A stretch of DNA of 39,353 nt from the NCBI GenBank assembly GCA_024280885.1, contig JAJRPF010000054.1:1-39353 (forward strand). The letters run 5' to 3'. A model generated the notes under the pieces. It ran no database searches. It saw only the letters and a list, made by a program, of their open reading frames with translations, and was not told where the DNA came from. Below, piece after piece: positions 1-7,989 of the stretch (position 1 is the first letter of the stretch; every line of letters starts with the position of its first letter). Source of the DNA: Planctomycetota bacterium (GTDB lineage: Bacteria; Planctomycetota; JAJSAM01; JAJVHW01). A program made the translations under genes and the position numbers.

Positions 1-2
1 CC

Positions 3-1259
3 GATGGGGCTTCGTCGGCGGCGCATTGGGCGGTGCTTCATGGGCTCGACTACGGACGTGCCAGTGAGTTGCTGCGTCTCGGGCGGCTGACGTATGTGAA
101 GCCGGAGATCGAGCAGGACGTGCGCGACGGCACACTCACGACACAGCATGCCGCCGAGGTCGGCAAACTGGTCGAGCCGACCCCGGCGCTGCCACCCAAG
201 CATGAGCCGGACCCGGTCGAAGAGGCGGCGCGCGCCGCCGCCGAGCTCGAACGCCTGCGCAAGTTCGCGGGCCTTGCGAAGAATGCATCACGGCGCGAGC
301 TGTCGCGGGCGGTCAACGAAGAGAAGGAGAGCGTCAAGCAGCAAGAGCGCGTGACGACGCTCGTCTTCCACGTGAAGCAGGCGGCCAAGGACGATTGGCG
401 CTTTGCGCGCAAGCTCGCGAGCCGCAAGGCACAGCGACCGTTGAGTGACGGCGAGGCGTTCTCGCTGGTGGTGTCGGACTTCGTGAAGCGTTACGACAAG
501 GACGACGTGACCGGGCAGAAGGCCGTGCGCGAGCGGCGCGTGGGGCCGACGTCGGAGAATCCTGCTGTGCGCTCGATCCCCGCCGAGGTGCGCCGGGAAG
601 TGAGGCAGCGCGCGGGAGATCACTGTGAATTCCCAGGATGCCCGAACGGGATGTTCGTCCAGATCTGTCATCTCCGCCCACATGCCGACGGCGGTGATCG
701 TGAGACGAAGAACCTGGTCCTGCTGTGTTCGCAGCATCACACGATGATGGATTGCGGAACCCTGCGCTTCTTCGAACGCACCGAGGTGGGTGTGGCGTTC
801 GTGGACGTGCGGACCGGCGAGATCTTCGAGCCGTGTCCGAGGCGGCATGCGGCGGACGTTCTCCCAGGGCATCCGTCGTGTCCCGGACCGGATACCGAAT
901 TGACGGATGCGTCGCGATCGCCGGATGCGCCAGAATCGCCGGACATGCCAGAGCCGCTGGATGTGTCGGAACAGACGGGCTCGTCAACTTCGTCGCAGTC
1001 CGAGGCGACTGCGAGATGGCGGCGCCGGGACGACGGCGAATCGTCGGGAGCGGATCGCATCAGCGAGAGTGCGCCAGCGTGGACCACGGGAACGGGAACG
1101 GGAACGAGAGTTGTCGGTGCGCGGCGAGAGTTGCGTGGACCGATGGCGTACGCGGCCGCCCGGCGACGGCGGGCTCGAGCGCTGCGCGGTCTGCGCGGCT
1201 GGTTGCGACGACGCGACGGTGGTCGGTCGCCTGTTGCGGCCGACACCGGGTTCACCTGA
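3..1259 (+). CDS. HNH endonuclease domain protein, 5' end cut by window edge
   Basis: The frame is open to the left edge, so the true start is probably upstream; the first internal candidate is a GTG at 33. The N-terminal part is helical, charged and DNA-binding-like (LRLGRLTYVKPEIEQDV, then TTQHAAEVGKLV), as in DUF222-like HNH proteins. The HNH module lies at about nt 620-760: CEFPGC, then CHLRPHADGG, then KNLVLLCSQHH, giving the paired zinc cysteines, the catalytic-type His and the Asn/His of the motif. After about nt 880 the protein becomes low-complexity, with SPDAPESPD-like Pro/Asp repeats, a TGTGTGT run coded by GGGAAC repeats, and an Arg-rich end. The stop codon falls in the first unit of the 20-bp tandem repeat at 1251-1369. 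Families like this are often multicopy and mobile. The cellular role is unknown. Confidence 0.8.
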   Translation, partial: DGASSAAHWAVLHGLDYGRASELLRLGRLTYVKPEIEQDVRDGTLTTQHAAEVGKLVEPTPALPPKHEPDPVEEAARAAAELERLRKFAGLAKNASRRELSRAVNEEKESVKQQERVTTLVFHVKQAAKDDWRFARKLASRKAQRPLSDGEAFSLVVSDFVKRYDKDDVTGQKAVRERRVGPTSENPAVRSIPAEVRREVRQRAGDHCEFPGCPNGMFVQICHLRPHADGGDRETKNLVLLCSQHHTMMDCGTLRFFERTEVGVAFVDVRTGEIFEPCPRRHAADVLPGHPSCPGPDTELTDASRSPDAPESPDMPEPLDVSEQTGSSTSSQSEATARWRRRDDGESSGADRISESAPAWTTGTGTGTRVVGARRELRGPMAYAAARRRRARALRGLRGWLRRRDGGRSPVAADTGFT

Positions 1260-1369
1260 CCCAAACGGGGTTCCCCTGACCAAGGCGAACTTCCCCGGAC
1301 CACGACAGAATTCCTCGGACCAAGACAGGGTCCGCCTGATCAGACGGGGTTCTCGTGACCAGGCGGCGG
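1251..1369. repeat. Six-copy degenerate 20-bp tandem repeat
   Basis: Units begin at 1251, 1271, 1291, 1311, 1331 and 1350, with rough consensus TTCCCCTGACCAARACRGGG. The period is exactly 20 bp for the first five starts, then 19. The first unit contains the TGA stop of the HNH gene. There are no spacers, so this is not a CRISPR array. The remaining bases to 1530 show no gene or clear signal. Confidence 0.8.
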
Positions 1370-1530
1370 GTCGTGTCGAGGCTCTCGCGCGGGGCTGAGG
1401 GACTCGGCGTCGCGATTGGGCCGGCGAGTTGGATCCGAGGCGCACGACGGCTGTCGATGCATCATGGGCGGATGACCGGCCGTACTCCGCCCCCCGATGT
1501 CTGCTCCGGCCCCCGGCCGCGCGCCACGGC

Positions 1531-2286
1531 ATGAACGAATTCCTCATCGTCGGTTCGATCTTCGTCCTGGCCGGGGTCGTGCAGTCGCTTGCCGGTTTCG
1601 GTTTCGGGATGGTCTCGATGGCGCTGTTGCCCGTCGTGTTGCCGGTCCGAGCGGCGGTTCCGGTCGTGGCGCTGCTCGGCCTGATCGCGTGCGTCTGGGT
1701 GCTCGTGGCGTCGCGGCGCTCGTTGGATCGTCGCCGTGTGATGCCGCTGCTGATCGGCGCCTTTCTTGGCGTCCCGGTCGGTGTCTGGTTCCTCGACTCG
1801 GCGGATCCGACCGCGCTGAACCTCTCGCTCGGAATCGTGCTGATTGCGTACTCGTTGAACGGGCTTCTGCGGGGCGGCGGCGCGGTGGCGGCGTCCGAGA
1901 CCGCGGACGCGCCGTGGCGCGACGCGGTCGGGACCGGCGCGGCGACGCTTGCCGGAATCCTGGGCGGGGCGTTCAACGTCGGTGGGCCGCCGGTCGTGAT
2001 GTATGCCGCGTGGCGTCGCTTCGAGCCCGATGCGACGCGCGCGACGTTGCAGTGCTTCTTCCTGGTCTCCACGTGCTTCCAGCTCGCGCTCTTCGGCATG
2101 ACCGGAATCGTGACGCAGGAGTCTCTGGTGACAGCCGGCGTCGGCATCCCGGCACTCGCCATCGGGCTGGCGTTCGGTTCGCGACTGGCGCCGCGGATCG
2201 GGAAGGAGGCGTTCGGACGCCTCGTCCTCTTCCTGCTTCTCGTCCTCGGCGTGCGGTTGCTCTTTGCTGTTGGCATGAGCGCATGA
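1531..2286 (+). CDS. Sulfite exporter TauE/SafE family membrane protein
   Basis: This is an integral membrane transporter of about 251 residues. It shows the two characteristic halves of the family: an N-terminal glycine-rich helix (QSLAGFGFGMVSMALLP) and the second-repeat motif GGAFNVGGPPVVMYA near residue 145. The other hydrophobic stretches fit about eight membrane helices. I chose ATG 1531 because the upstream in-frame extension back to 1429 is Arg/Pro-rich and not membrane-like. Family members export sulfite, sulfoacetate or other organosulfur anions; the substrate here cannot be told. Its TGA overlaps the ATG of aat by four bases (ATGA), so the two are probably translationally coupled. 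Confidence 0.9.
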   Translation: MNEFLIVGSIFVLAGVVQSLAGFGFGMVSMALLPVVLPVRAAVPVVALLGLIACVWVLVASRRSLDRRRVMPLLIGAFLGVPVGVWFLDSADPTALNLSLGIVLIAYSLNGLLRGGGAVAASETADAPWRDAVGTGAATLAGILGGAFNVGGPPVVMYAAWRRFEPDATRATLQCFFLVSTCFQLALFGMTGIVTQESLVTAGVGIPALAIGLAFGSRLAPRIGKEAFGRLVLFLLLVLGVRLLFAVGMSA

Positions 2287-2993
2287 AGGGCCGCGCGTCT
2301 CTGCCCGTGTTTCTCCCTCCCGGTACGCTGCCGTGGTTCCCGGAGGTGGATGGAGCGGACTCCGACGGACTCGTGGCGGTGGGTGGAGACCTCTCGCCCG
2401 AGCGGCTCTTGCTCGCGTACGAGAAAGGCATCTTCCCGTGGTTCGATGATGACGTTCCGCCGCTCTGGTGGTCACCCGATCCGCGCGCTGTCGTGCCGGT
2501 GAGGCACGTGCATGTCTCCCGACGGCTTGCCCGACGACTGCGTCAAGGCGTATTCCAGTTCACATGGGACACCGCGTTTCGCGACGTCATGACCGCCTGT
2601 GGCAGCGAGCGCGAGGAGGGCACGTGGATCGTCGAGCAGATGCTCGCTGGCTACCTGCGCCTGCACGAACTCGGACACGCGCACAGCCTTGAGGTGTGGA
2701 TCGGAGCCGACCTGGTCGGAGGGATCTACGGCGTGCAACGCGGTGCACTCTTCGCTGCCGAGAGCATGTTCCATCGCGAGACCGATGCGTCGAAGGCGGC
2801 TCTCGTTGCCTGCGTGCGCAGTGTCGCGCGGCACGGGGTCACGCTCTTCGATGTACAGATGATGACGTCGCATCTGGAGAGTATGGGAGCCGTGACAGTC
2901 CCGCGCGCTCGCTACGTTACTGACGCGGCCACCGCATGCGGTGTCCCCGTGGATCTTGCGGACGTCGAGCCACGCTGGGAGTTGGACGCGTGA
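2283..2993 (+). CDS. aat: Leucyl/phenylalanyl-tRNA-protein transferase
   Basis: Aat transfers Leu or Phe from charged tRNA to proteins with N-terminal Lys or Arg, marking them for ClpS/ClpAP degradation. The protein has 236 residues, the usual size. Family hallmarks are visible: FPEVDGADSDGLVAVGGDLSPERLLLAY near the N-terminus, GIFPWF, the WWSPDPR motif, FAAESMFHRETDASK in the catalytic GNAT-like domain, and the FDVQMMTSHLESMGA segment. The start at 2283 overlaps the end of the TauE/SafE gene. The frame remains open far upstream, but that extension is Arg-rich and lies antiparallel to nothing conserved, so I reject it. No ClpS or ClpA gene is in the window. Confidence 0.96.
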   Translation: MKGRASLPVFLPPGTLPWFPEVDGADSDGLVAVGGDLSPERLLLAYEKGIFPWFDDDVPPLWWSPDPRAVVPVRHVHVSRRLARRLRQGVFQFTWDTAFRDVMTACGSEREEGTWIVEQMLAGYLRLHELGHAHSLEVWIGADLVGGIYGVQRGALFAAESMFHRETDASKAALVACVRSVARHGVTLFDVQMMTSHLESMGAVTVPRARYVTDAATACGVPVDLADVEPRWELDA

Positions 2994-3952
2994 GACTCTA
3001 CGCTCGGGCGATGCCCCGCCGCGCCCTCGTCGTCTGTCTCTCCCTCGTATTCGTCGTCTCTGGTTGCGCCTCGGCGCCACTGCCTCCGCCCGCCGTCTTC
3101 GATGCGGAGCCGAACGAAGCTGCCGACACCTTCCTCGTACTCGGCGACTCGCGGCATGGCTTCCCGCTCATCGAATGGGGCGCTGAACCGAGTGCCGACG
3201 AACGCCTCGAGTTCGCGCGGGCCCTTCGCGATGAGCGTCCGGCGTTTGTCGTGCACGTCGGCGATATCGCCCGCACGGGAGCCGACCAAGGCGATTGGCT
3301 GGACTTCGACACGGACTTCGCGCCGCTGCGCGAGGGCGGCGTCGCGTTCTACTCCGTCCTCGGCAACCACGAGTACTACGGTGACGACAAGCTTGCCCTC
3401 GACAACTACTTCGCGCGCTTCCCGAAGATCTCGCGTCGCAATCACTATGCGCGCACGTTTCGCGGCGTGCGGCTCATCATGCTCGACTCGAACGATGACG
3501 TCCTCGGCAAACCGCGCGCCGACCGCGAGCTCGTGTGGCTGCGCCGTCGTCTCGAGGAAGCTCATGCCGACGACAGCATCCGCGCGGTGCTCGTCTTCGC
3601 ACACCATCCGCCCTACTCCAATCGCGTTCGTCCGGCGGAGTCGGAGTGGATGCGCGAGAACGTGCTCTCTGTCGCGACCGAGTACCCGAAGGCGCGTGCG
3701 CTCTTCGTCGGCCACGTGCACTCGTACGAGCACTTCAACGTCGGTGGCTTGCACACGATCGTGACCGGCGGCGCCGGCTCGCCACTCCATGAACTCTCCG
3801 ACGCGGACGACGACGACGCGCGCCCCGATCTCTACCGTGGCCCGCGCGGCTTCCACTACCTCCGTGTCCGCGTCGCGGAACGCATCAGCGTCGAGGCCGT
3901 GATGCGCCGCGAAGATGGAAGCTGGTTCGTAGCCGACCGCTTCGACATCTGA
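2990..3952 (+). CDS. Lipoprotein calcineurin-like metallophosphoesterase
   Basis: The signal peptide ends in a lipobox (FVVSGC), so the enzyme is predicted to be anchored outside the cytoplasmic membrane. Metal-ligand motifs run in the standard order: VLGDSRHG, VHVGDIARTG, LGNHEYYG, FAHHPPYS and GHVHSYEHF. This set is typical of purple-acid-phosphatase or calcineurin-like phosphoesterases; the substrate is unknown. I prefer GTG 2990, which overlaps the aat stop (GTGA) and has GGGAG about eight bases upstream. ATG 3011 is the alternative and would shorten the n-region by seven residues. It is the third gene of a tightly packed trio, although a functional link to Aat is not evident. Confidence 0.88.
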   Translation: MRLYARAMPRRALVVCLSLVFVVSGCASAPLPPPAVFDAEPNEAADTFLVLGDSRHGFPLIEWGAEPSADERLEFARALRDERPAFVVHVGDIARTGADQGDWLDFDTDFAPLREGGVAFYSVLGNHEYYGDDKLALDNYFARFPKISRRNHYARTFRGVRLIMLDSNDDVLGKPRADRELVWLRRRLEEAHADDSIRAVLVFAHHPPYSNRVRPAESEWMRENVLSVATEYPKARALFVGHVHSYEHFNVGGLHTIVTGGAGSPLHELSDADDDDARPDLYRGPRGFHYLRVRVAERISVEAVMRREDGSWFVADRFDI

Positions 3953-3972
3953 TCCCTCGCGAAGTCCGTTTC

Positions 3973-3996
3973 GGAGCGACCTTGAGACTGCGCTCC
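3973..3996. terminator. Possible bidirectional hairpin between convergent genes
   Basis: GGAGCG (3973-3978) and CGCTCC (3991-3996) can pair around a 12-base loop, between the ends of the phosphoesterase gene and the minus-strand toroid gene. There is no T-tract, and the arm overlaps the last base of the minus-strand stop, so this is weak. Confidence 0.25.
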
Positions 3997-5636
3997 TACC
4001 GTGTCACGAGACCGCCCGTCTTCTCGTTGAACGCGAGTCGATCCGTCCGGGCCATGTACCACTCCTCCCAGGGCATCAATGCGTCGAAGCGTGCCGCTGC
4101 GGGAGCCGCGGGATCGAACGCGAAACTCTGCCCCGTGATGGCGACGAGGACGGCGTGGGCCGGCGCGCGCTGTCGGTCGTTGCCCGCACCCATTCGGCGC
4201 AAGAGCGGCAGGATGACGTTCGGCCCGACGGACGCCGTTCCGCGACGCAGCGCCGCGCGTCCATCGTCGGTCGCTGCACGCGACCAGCGCGAGATGACCA
4301 AGTCCACGAAGTCGTCGAGATCCTTGCCGGAGAGTTGATGGGCCGCGTCGAAGTCGATGCTGTCGGCGGCTCCAGAGGGTGTGACGGCGCCGCGCGATAC
4401 GGGGATCGTGCCCTTCTTGAGGAAGAGCAGAGCGAAGCATGTCGAGAGGAGTTCCTGTTCTTGGGGCGGCATCCACGCGCCATCGCGCTGCTGGACCGAG
4501 AGCAGGTACCCGGCGCCCTCGCCGTACCAGTCGTGCTCGCCCATCCAGTCCACACCCGCGAGCACTCCCGCCCGCTCGAGTGCGTAGAGGTAGTAGAACT
4601 GCCATCCGCCCCTGCCGGGGTTCTGGTCAACGGCGAAGTTCTCGCCGAGCCACGCGATCCCGTCCCAGACCGACTTCTCGGCCTTCACGTCGAGGCGCTT
4701 CGAGTAGCTCTTCCATCCAAGAAGCTCGCTGCGGCAGATCACGACGGCGCCGAGGGAGCCAGCGGTCATCGATCCGTACGCGCCTCCGAACCCTCGCGGA
4801 CGGCGGTTTCGCGTTCCAGTCCCCGTCAACGCGAAGTAGCCCCATCCGCGCGCGTGGTCGGTCGCTCTCGCGAAGGTCTCCTTCTTCCCCGCGAAGCTCA
4901 CGCGCTGCACAGCCGGGCCTTTGCGCTGCTGCGCGTCCAGAAGGTGCTTGAGTGTTCTCTCGTAGACCTTGGGGTCCACATCGACGCCGGAGCGTGACGC
5001 CGACTTCAATCCGAGCAGCGCATACTGCGTGTTGCTGTGGTCGTAGTCGTTTCCGTTGCGGGCTCGTTTGTAGCGCTTGACCGCCTGCCCGTAGCGCCAC
5101 CCGCCGTTCGTGGCCTGATTGCCCTCCATGAAGCGCACCAGTTCTCGCATCCATTCGAGGTCCGGTTCGTCCAGGTGCGTCGTGCGTTCTCCGTCCTTCC
5201 GATAGCGACTCTTCTTCGCAGAGGCGTTTACATCGCCGCGGCCGTGCTCCTCGATCGCCATCATGGTCAGCGCCGCGGTGTACGTCCGCAGTTGATCGGA
5301 GTCGCGCGCGCCCACGTACTCCCGCCGGAGCGCCGTGTACGCCCGCTTCATCCTCCGGTCGCTGCGCGGAATGCCACAGACGCGCAACGTCAGGTACGAG
5401 ATGGCCGTATTGGCAGTGGGATATCCGCCGTACGTGCCGAATCCGCCGTCGCGTTTCTGCTCCTTGAGCAACCACTTCGCCCCGCTGTCGATGGCCTCGT
5501 TGACGTCGTCCACGAAGCTCGCCGGTCGCGAGAGCCGCTCCGGCGCGGCCTGCGCCCGGCGCAGGGGCGCGCACATCGACGCAAGGGCGAGGCAGGGCAG
5601 CGCGAAACAGAGTGCTCTTCGAATTCGACGGGTCAA
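3996..5636 (-). CDS. Secreted prenyltransferase/squalene-oxidase-repeat protein (copy 1)
   Basis: This exported protein of about 546 residues has an alpha/alpha-toroid fold. After a signal peptide (hydrophobic stretch CFALPCLALASM) it carries several QW-like toroid repeats: QKRDGGFGTYGGYPTANTA, NQATNGGWRYG, NTQYALLGLKSAS, GWGYFAL, GSMTAGSLGAVVICR and QQRDGAWM. The C-terminus has a HEAT-like segment with ITGQSFAFDP, common in planctomycete proteins. I see no DXDD protonation motif of squalene-hopene cyclases, so terpene cyclisation is not supported and a binding role is as likely. I chose TTG 5636: GGGAG lies about eight bases upstream, and the same layout precedes the paralogue. The frame stays open to 5693, but that adds an unlikely leader. 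Confidence 0.82.
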   Translation of the reverse strand: MTRRIRRALCFALPCLALASMCAPLRRAQAAPERLSRPASFVDDVNEAIDSGAKWLLKEQKRDGGFGTYGGYPTANTAISYLTLRVCGIPRSDRRMKRAYTALRREYVGARDSDQLRTYTAALTMMAIEEHGRGDVNASAKKSRYRKDGERTTHLDEPDLEWMRELVRFMEGNQATNGGWRYGQAVKRYKRARNGNDYDHSNTQYALLGLKSASRSGVDVDPKVYERTLKHLLDAQQRKGPAVQRVSFAGKKETFARATDHARGWGYFALTGTGTRNRRPRGFGGAYGSMTAGSLGAVVICRSELLGWKSYSKRLDVKAEKSVWDGIAWLGENFAVDQNPGRGGWQFYYLYALERAGVLAGVDWMGEHDWYGEGAGYLLSVQQRDGAWMPPQEQELLSTCFALLFLKKGTIPVSRGAVTPSGAADSIDFDAAHQLSGKDLDDFVDLVISRWSRAATDDGRAALRRGTASVGPNVILPLLRRMGAGNDRQRAPAHAVLVAITGQSFAFDPAAPAAARFDALMPWEEWYMARTDRLAFNEKTGGLVTR

Positions 5637-5778
5637 GTGGCTGGCTCCCGTCGGGGCACGAACTTGCGCCGAGCGAACGAACGGCCCTGGCACAGCGATC
5701 CCGAAACCCCGACCGCCCCATTGTCACCGGACCGGCGGATCCGTCCACCGCTCGCTCCGGGATCGTTCCGCGCGGCGC

Positions 5779-7449
5779 CTACTGCGTGATCAGCGTACCC
5801 GACGCGTCGTCAAATGAGAGGCGGTTGAGGTGCGCCATGTACCACTCTTCCCAGGCGAGCAGTGCGTCCGCGCGTGCCTGTCGCGGCGCCTCCGGGTCGA
5901 ATGCGAACTTCTGTCCCGTGATCGCCACAACGATCGCGTGCGCCGATCCGCGCTGACGATCGTGGCCGGTGTTCATGCGCCGCAGAAGCGGCAGGATCAC
6001 CCGCGGGCCGACCGACGCCGTTCCGTGTCGCAGCGCTGCGCGATCGCGATCGGTCGTCGCGCGAGCCCAGCGAGAGATGATGAGATCGAGAAAGTCGTTG
6101 AGGTCTCTCCCGGGGACGTTCCGTGCCGCGTCGAAGTCGATTCGGTCTGCTGCGCCGGAGGGGGTGACTGCTCCCCGCGCGACGGGAAGTGTGCCATTCT
6201 TCAAGAAGAGGAGGGCGAAGCAGGTATCGACGAGGCGTCGGCCAGCAGCGTCCGAGTCGCCGTTCTTCTGGTAGGCGGTTCCCGTCCACGCTCCTGACGT
6301 GTCCTGGCTCTCGACCAGGTACTTGGCGCCTTCGCCGTACCAGTCACGCTCGCCGAATCGGTCCACGCCCGCGAGCACTCCTGCACGCTCGATCGCATAG
6401 AGATAGTAGAGGTGCCATCCGCCGAGGCCCGGGTTGCGCTTGACCGTGAATTCCTGCCCGAGCCATGCCAACCCGTCCCAAATCGACGTCTCCGCCCGCG
6501 CGTCCATCTCGTTCGTGTATCCCTTCGTCCCGAGGAGTTCGCTGCGGCAGATGACGACCGCTCCGAGGCAGCCGGCCGTCATCGAACCGAACGCGTGGTT
6601 GACCACCGGTCGACCGCGAAGGGACCGGGTGGTCGTCAACGAGAAGTAGCCCCAGCCTCGCGCGCGGTCCGACTCCTGGGCGAACGTCTCACCCTCCACA
6701 CGAGGCACGGCTCGCCGAACCTCGGGACCGGACCGTTCCTGCGCGCCGACTAGGTGTCGGAGCGCCTTCGCATAGACGCTCGAGTCCAGTTTGACGCCGC
6801 AGCGCGACGCCGACTTCAGCCCCAGCAGAGCGTATTGCGTGTTGCTGTGGTCATAGCGACTTGGATCGCGAACGACCTCGTACTCGCCCTGCTGGCTTCC
6901 ATAGCTCCAGCTACCATTGGGTTTCTGATTACCTGTCATGTAGCGCGTCAGTTCGCGCATCCATGACATGTCGGACTTGTTCAGCCGGACAACGGGCTCG
7001 CCGTTCTTGCGTCGCCGCGGGCGACGTCGTCCACGATCTTCGCCTCGTCCGTGTTCCTCGATCGCCATCATGATCAGCGCTGCCGTGTAGGTCCGGAGGA
7101 GATCGACGTCTTCGCGACCGAAGCGCGCTTCCGCGTACTCTTCCCTCAGCGCGAAGTACGCCAACTCCAGGCGTTCGTCGTCGAGCGGAACGCCGCACAC
7201 GCGCAGAGTCAGGTATGCCAGCGCCGTCCTCGCCGCCGGAAACACCATGTGTGGGGCGAACCCGCCCCGCGCATCCTGCTGGGAGAGAACCCACTCGGCG
7301 CCCTTGTCGACGGCGCCATTCACGCCGGAGATGAGCATATCGCTCCGCCGGATCGATTCGGGCGCGGCCCGCGCGTTGTCCCCGTGCGACGCCACCGGCC
7401 CGAACGCGAGACCGATCGCCAGGAGGATCATCATTGGCCTTCGGATCAC
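5779..7449 (-). CDS. Secreted prenyltransferase/squalene-oxidase-repeat protein (copy 2)
   Basis: This is a close paralogue of the downstream gene, alignable end to end with well over half the residues identical by eye. Identical or near-identical blocks include YLTLRVCG, MMAIEEHGRG, YDHSNTQYALLGLKSASR, GSMTAGCLGAVVICRSELLG, ERAGVLAGVD, TCFALLFLK, RGAVTPSGAAD and RHGTASVGP. It has a signal peptide (MMILLAIGLAFGPVAS) and the same C-terminal ITGQKFAFDP segment. I place the start at GTG 7449, with GGGGAG about nine bases upstream; the open frame to 7647 is a less plausible extension. The two copies are probably co-transcribed, with about 140 bp between them. Function is unknown; a periplasmic or surface binding role is inferred from the fold and export signal. 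Confidence 0.83.
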   Translation of the reverse strand: MIRRPMMILLAIGLAFGPVASHGDNARAAPESIRRSDMLISGVNGAVDKGAEWVLSQQDARGGFAPHMVFPAARTALAYLTLRVCGVPLDDERLELAYFALREEYAEARFGREDVDLLRTYTAALIMMAIEEHGRGEDRGRRRPRRRKNGEPVVRLNKSDMSWMRELTRYMTGNQKPNGSWSYGSQQGEYEVVRDPSRYDHSNTQYALLGLKSASRCGVKLDSSVYAKALRHLVGAQERSGPEVRRAVPRVEGETFAQESDRARGWGYFSLTTTRSLRGRPVVNHAFGSMTAGCLGAVVICRSELLGTKGYTNEMDARAETSIWDGLAWLGQEFTVKRNPGLGGWHLYYLYAIERAGVLAGVDRFGERDWYGEGAKYLVESQDTSGAWTGTAYQKNGDSDAAGRRLVDTCFALLFLKNGTLPVARGAVTPSGAADRIDFDAARNVPGRDLNDFLDLIISRWARATTDRDRAALRHGTASVGPRVILPLLRRMNTGHDRQRGSAHAIVVAITGQKFAFDPEAPRQARADALLAWEEWYMAHLNRLSFDDASGTLITQ

Positions 7450-7637
7450 GTGCGGAGTCTCCCCATCAGGGACGAACACGAGAGATGCAGCCGACGCGGC
7501 CGGCCGCGAGTCCCCTCCTCGCGAATGCCCGAATGCGTAGTCTCGCAGACTCTGCCGCTCTGTCCATCGTGCGGAAACCCGGGATCGGCAAGCGGGGAAT
7601 CCTCCGGTCCCGCCGCGTCGGTCGGCAGCATCGGTGC
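7450..7637. promoter_or_regulatory. Divergent intergenic region
   Basis: This 188-bp gap separates the minus-strand toroid pair from the plus-strand PHA-system gene, so it should hold both promoters. GGGGAG, the presumed ribosome binding site of the toroid gene, lies at its left edge on the minus strand. I could not pick out convincing -35/-10 elements. Confidence 0.4.
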
Positions 7638-7943
7638 ATGCCCTCACTCCAGATCGACGTTCCGCACACGCTCTCCGCCGAAGACGCCACGATCCGCATG
7701 AAGGGACTCACGTCTCGCTTGCGGGCGCGCTACGCCGGGAAGATCGACGATGTGGACGAGTGGTGGGCGAAGGACCGCGGAGAGTTCACGATCTCGATCT
7801 CCGGCGTGAAGGTGAAGGGCTCGGCCGATGTCGCGTCCGACTCCGTTCGCATGCGCCTCGACCTGCCAATGATGGCGATGATGTTCAAGTCCACGATCGA
7901 GGATTCGATTCGGAGCGAGGTGAAAGCCTGTCTCGCCGGGTGA
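7638..7943 (+). CDS. Polyhydroxyalkanoic acid system family protein
   Basis: This is a small soluble protein of 101 residues. The pattern matches the PHA_gran_rgn family (Pfam PF09650): an N-terminal beta strand (LQIDVPHTLS), then a basic helix with MKGLTSRLRARYAGKIDDVDEWW, then an FTISISGVKVKGSADV strand pair, and a C-terminal helical end LPMMAMMFKSTIEDSIRSEV. Members are found with polyhydroxyalkanoate granule genes in some proteobacteria but also widely without them. No PHA synthase or phasin gene is in this window, so the family name does not prove a PHA role. I chose ATG 7638 because the family consensus begins just after it; the frame is open further upstream to 7434. Confidence 0.75.
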   Translation: MPSLQIDVPHTLSAEDATIRMKGLTSRLRARYAGKIDDVDEWWAKDRGEFTISISGVKVKGSADVASDSVRMRLDLPMMAMMFKSTIEDSIRSEVKACLAG

Positions 7944-7989
7944 GTTCACGCACGCAGTACACGAGCGCAGTGGGGGCGGGAGGGATCTG

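Noticed and set aside
984..2276. 430-residue minus-strand ORF over the TauE/SafE gene
   Set aside because: Ser/Thr/Arg-rich shadow; the plus strand codes a typical membrane protein.
1497..2282. Upstream extension of aat
   Set aside because: Arg-rich, overlaps the TauE/SafE gene in another frame; Aat homology begins at 2283.
3996..7449. Squalene-hopene cyclase genes
   Set aside because: The toroid repeats are present but the DXDD acid motif is not, and both proteins have signal peptides.
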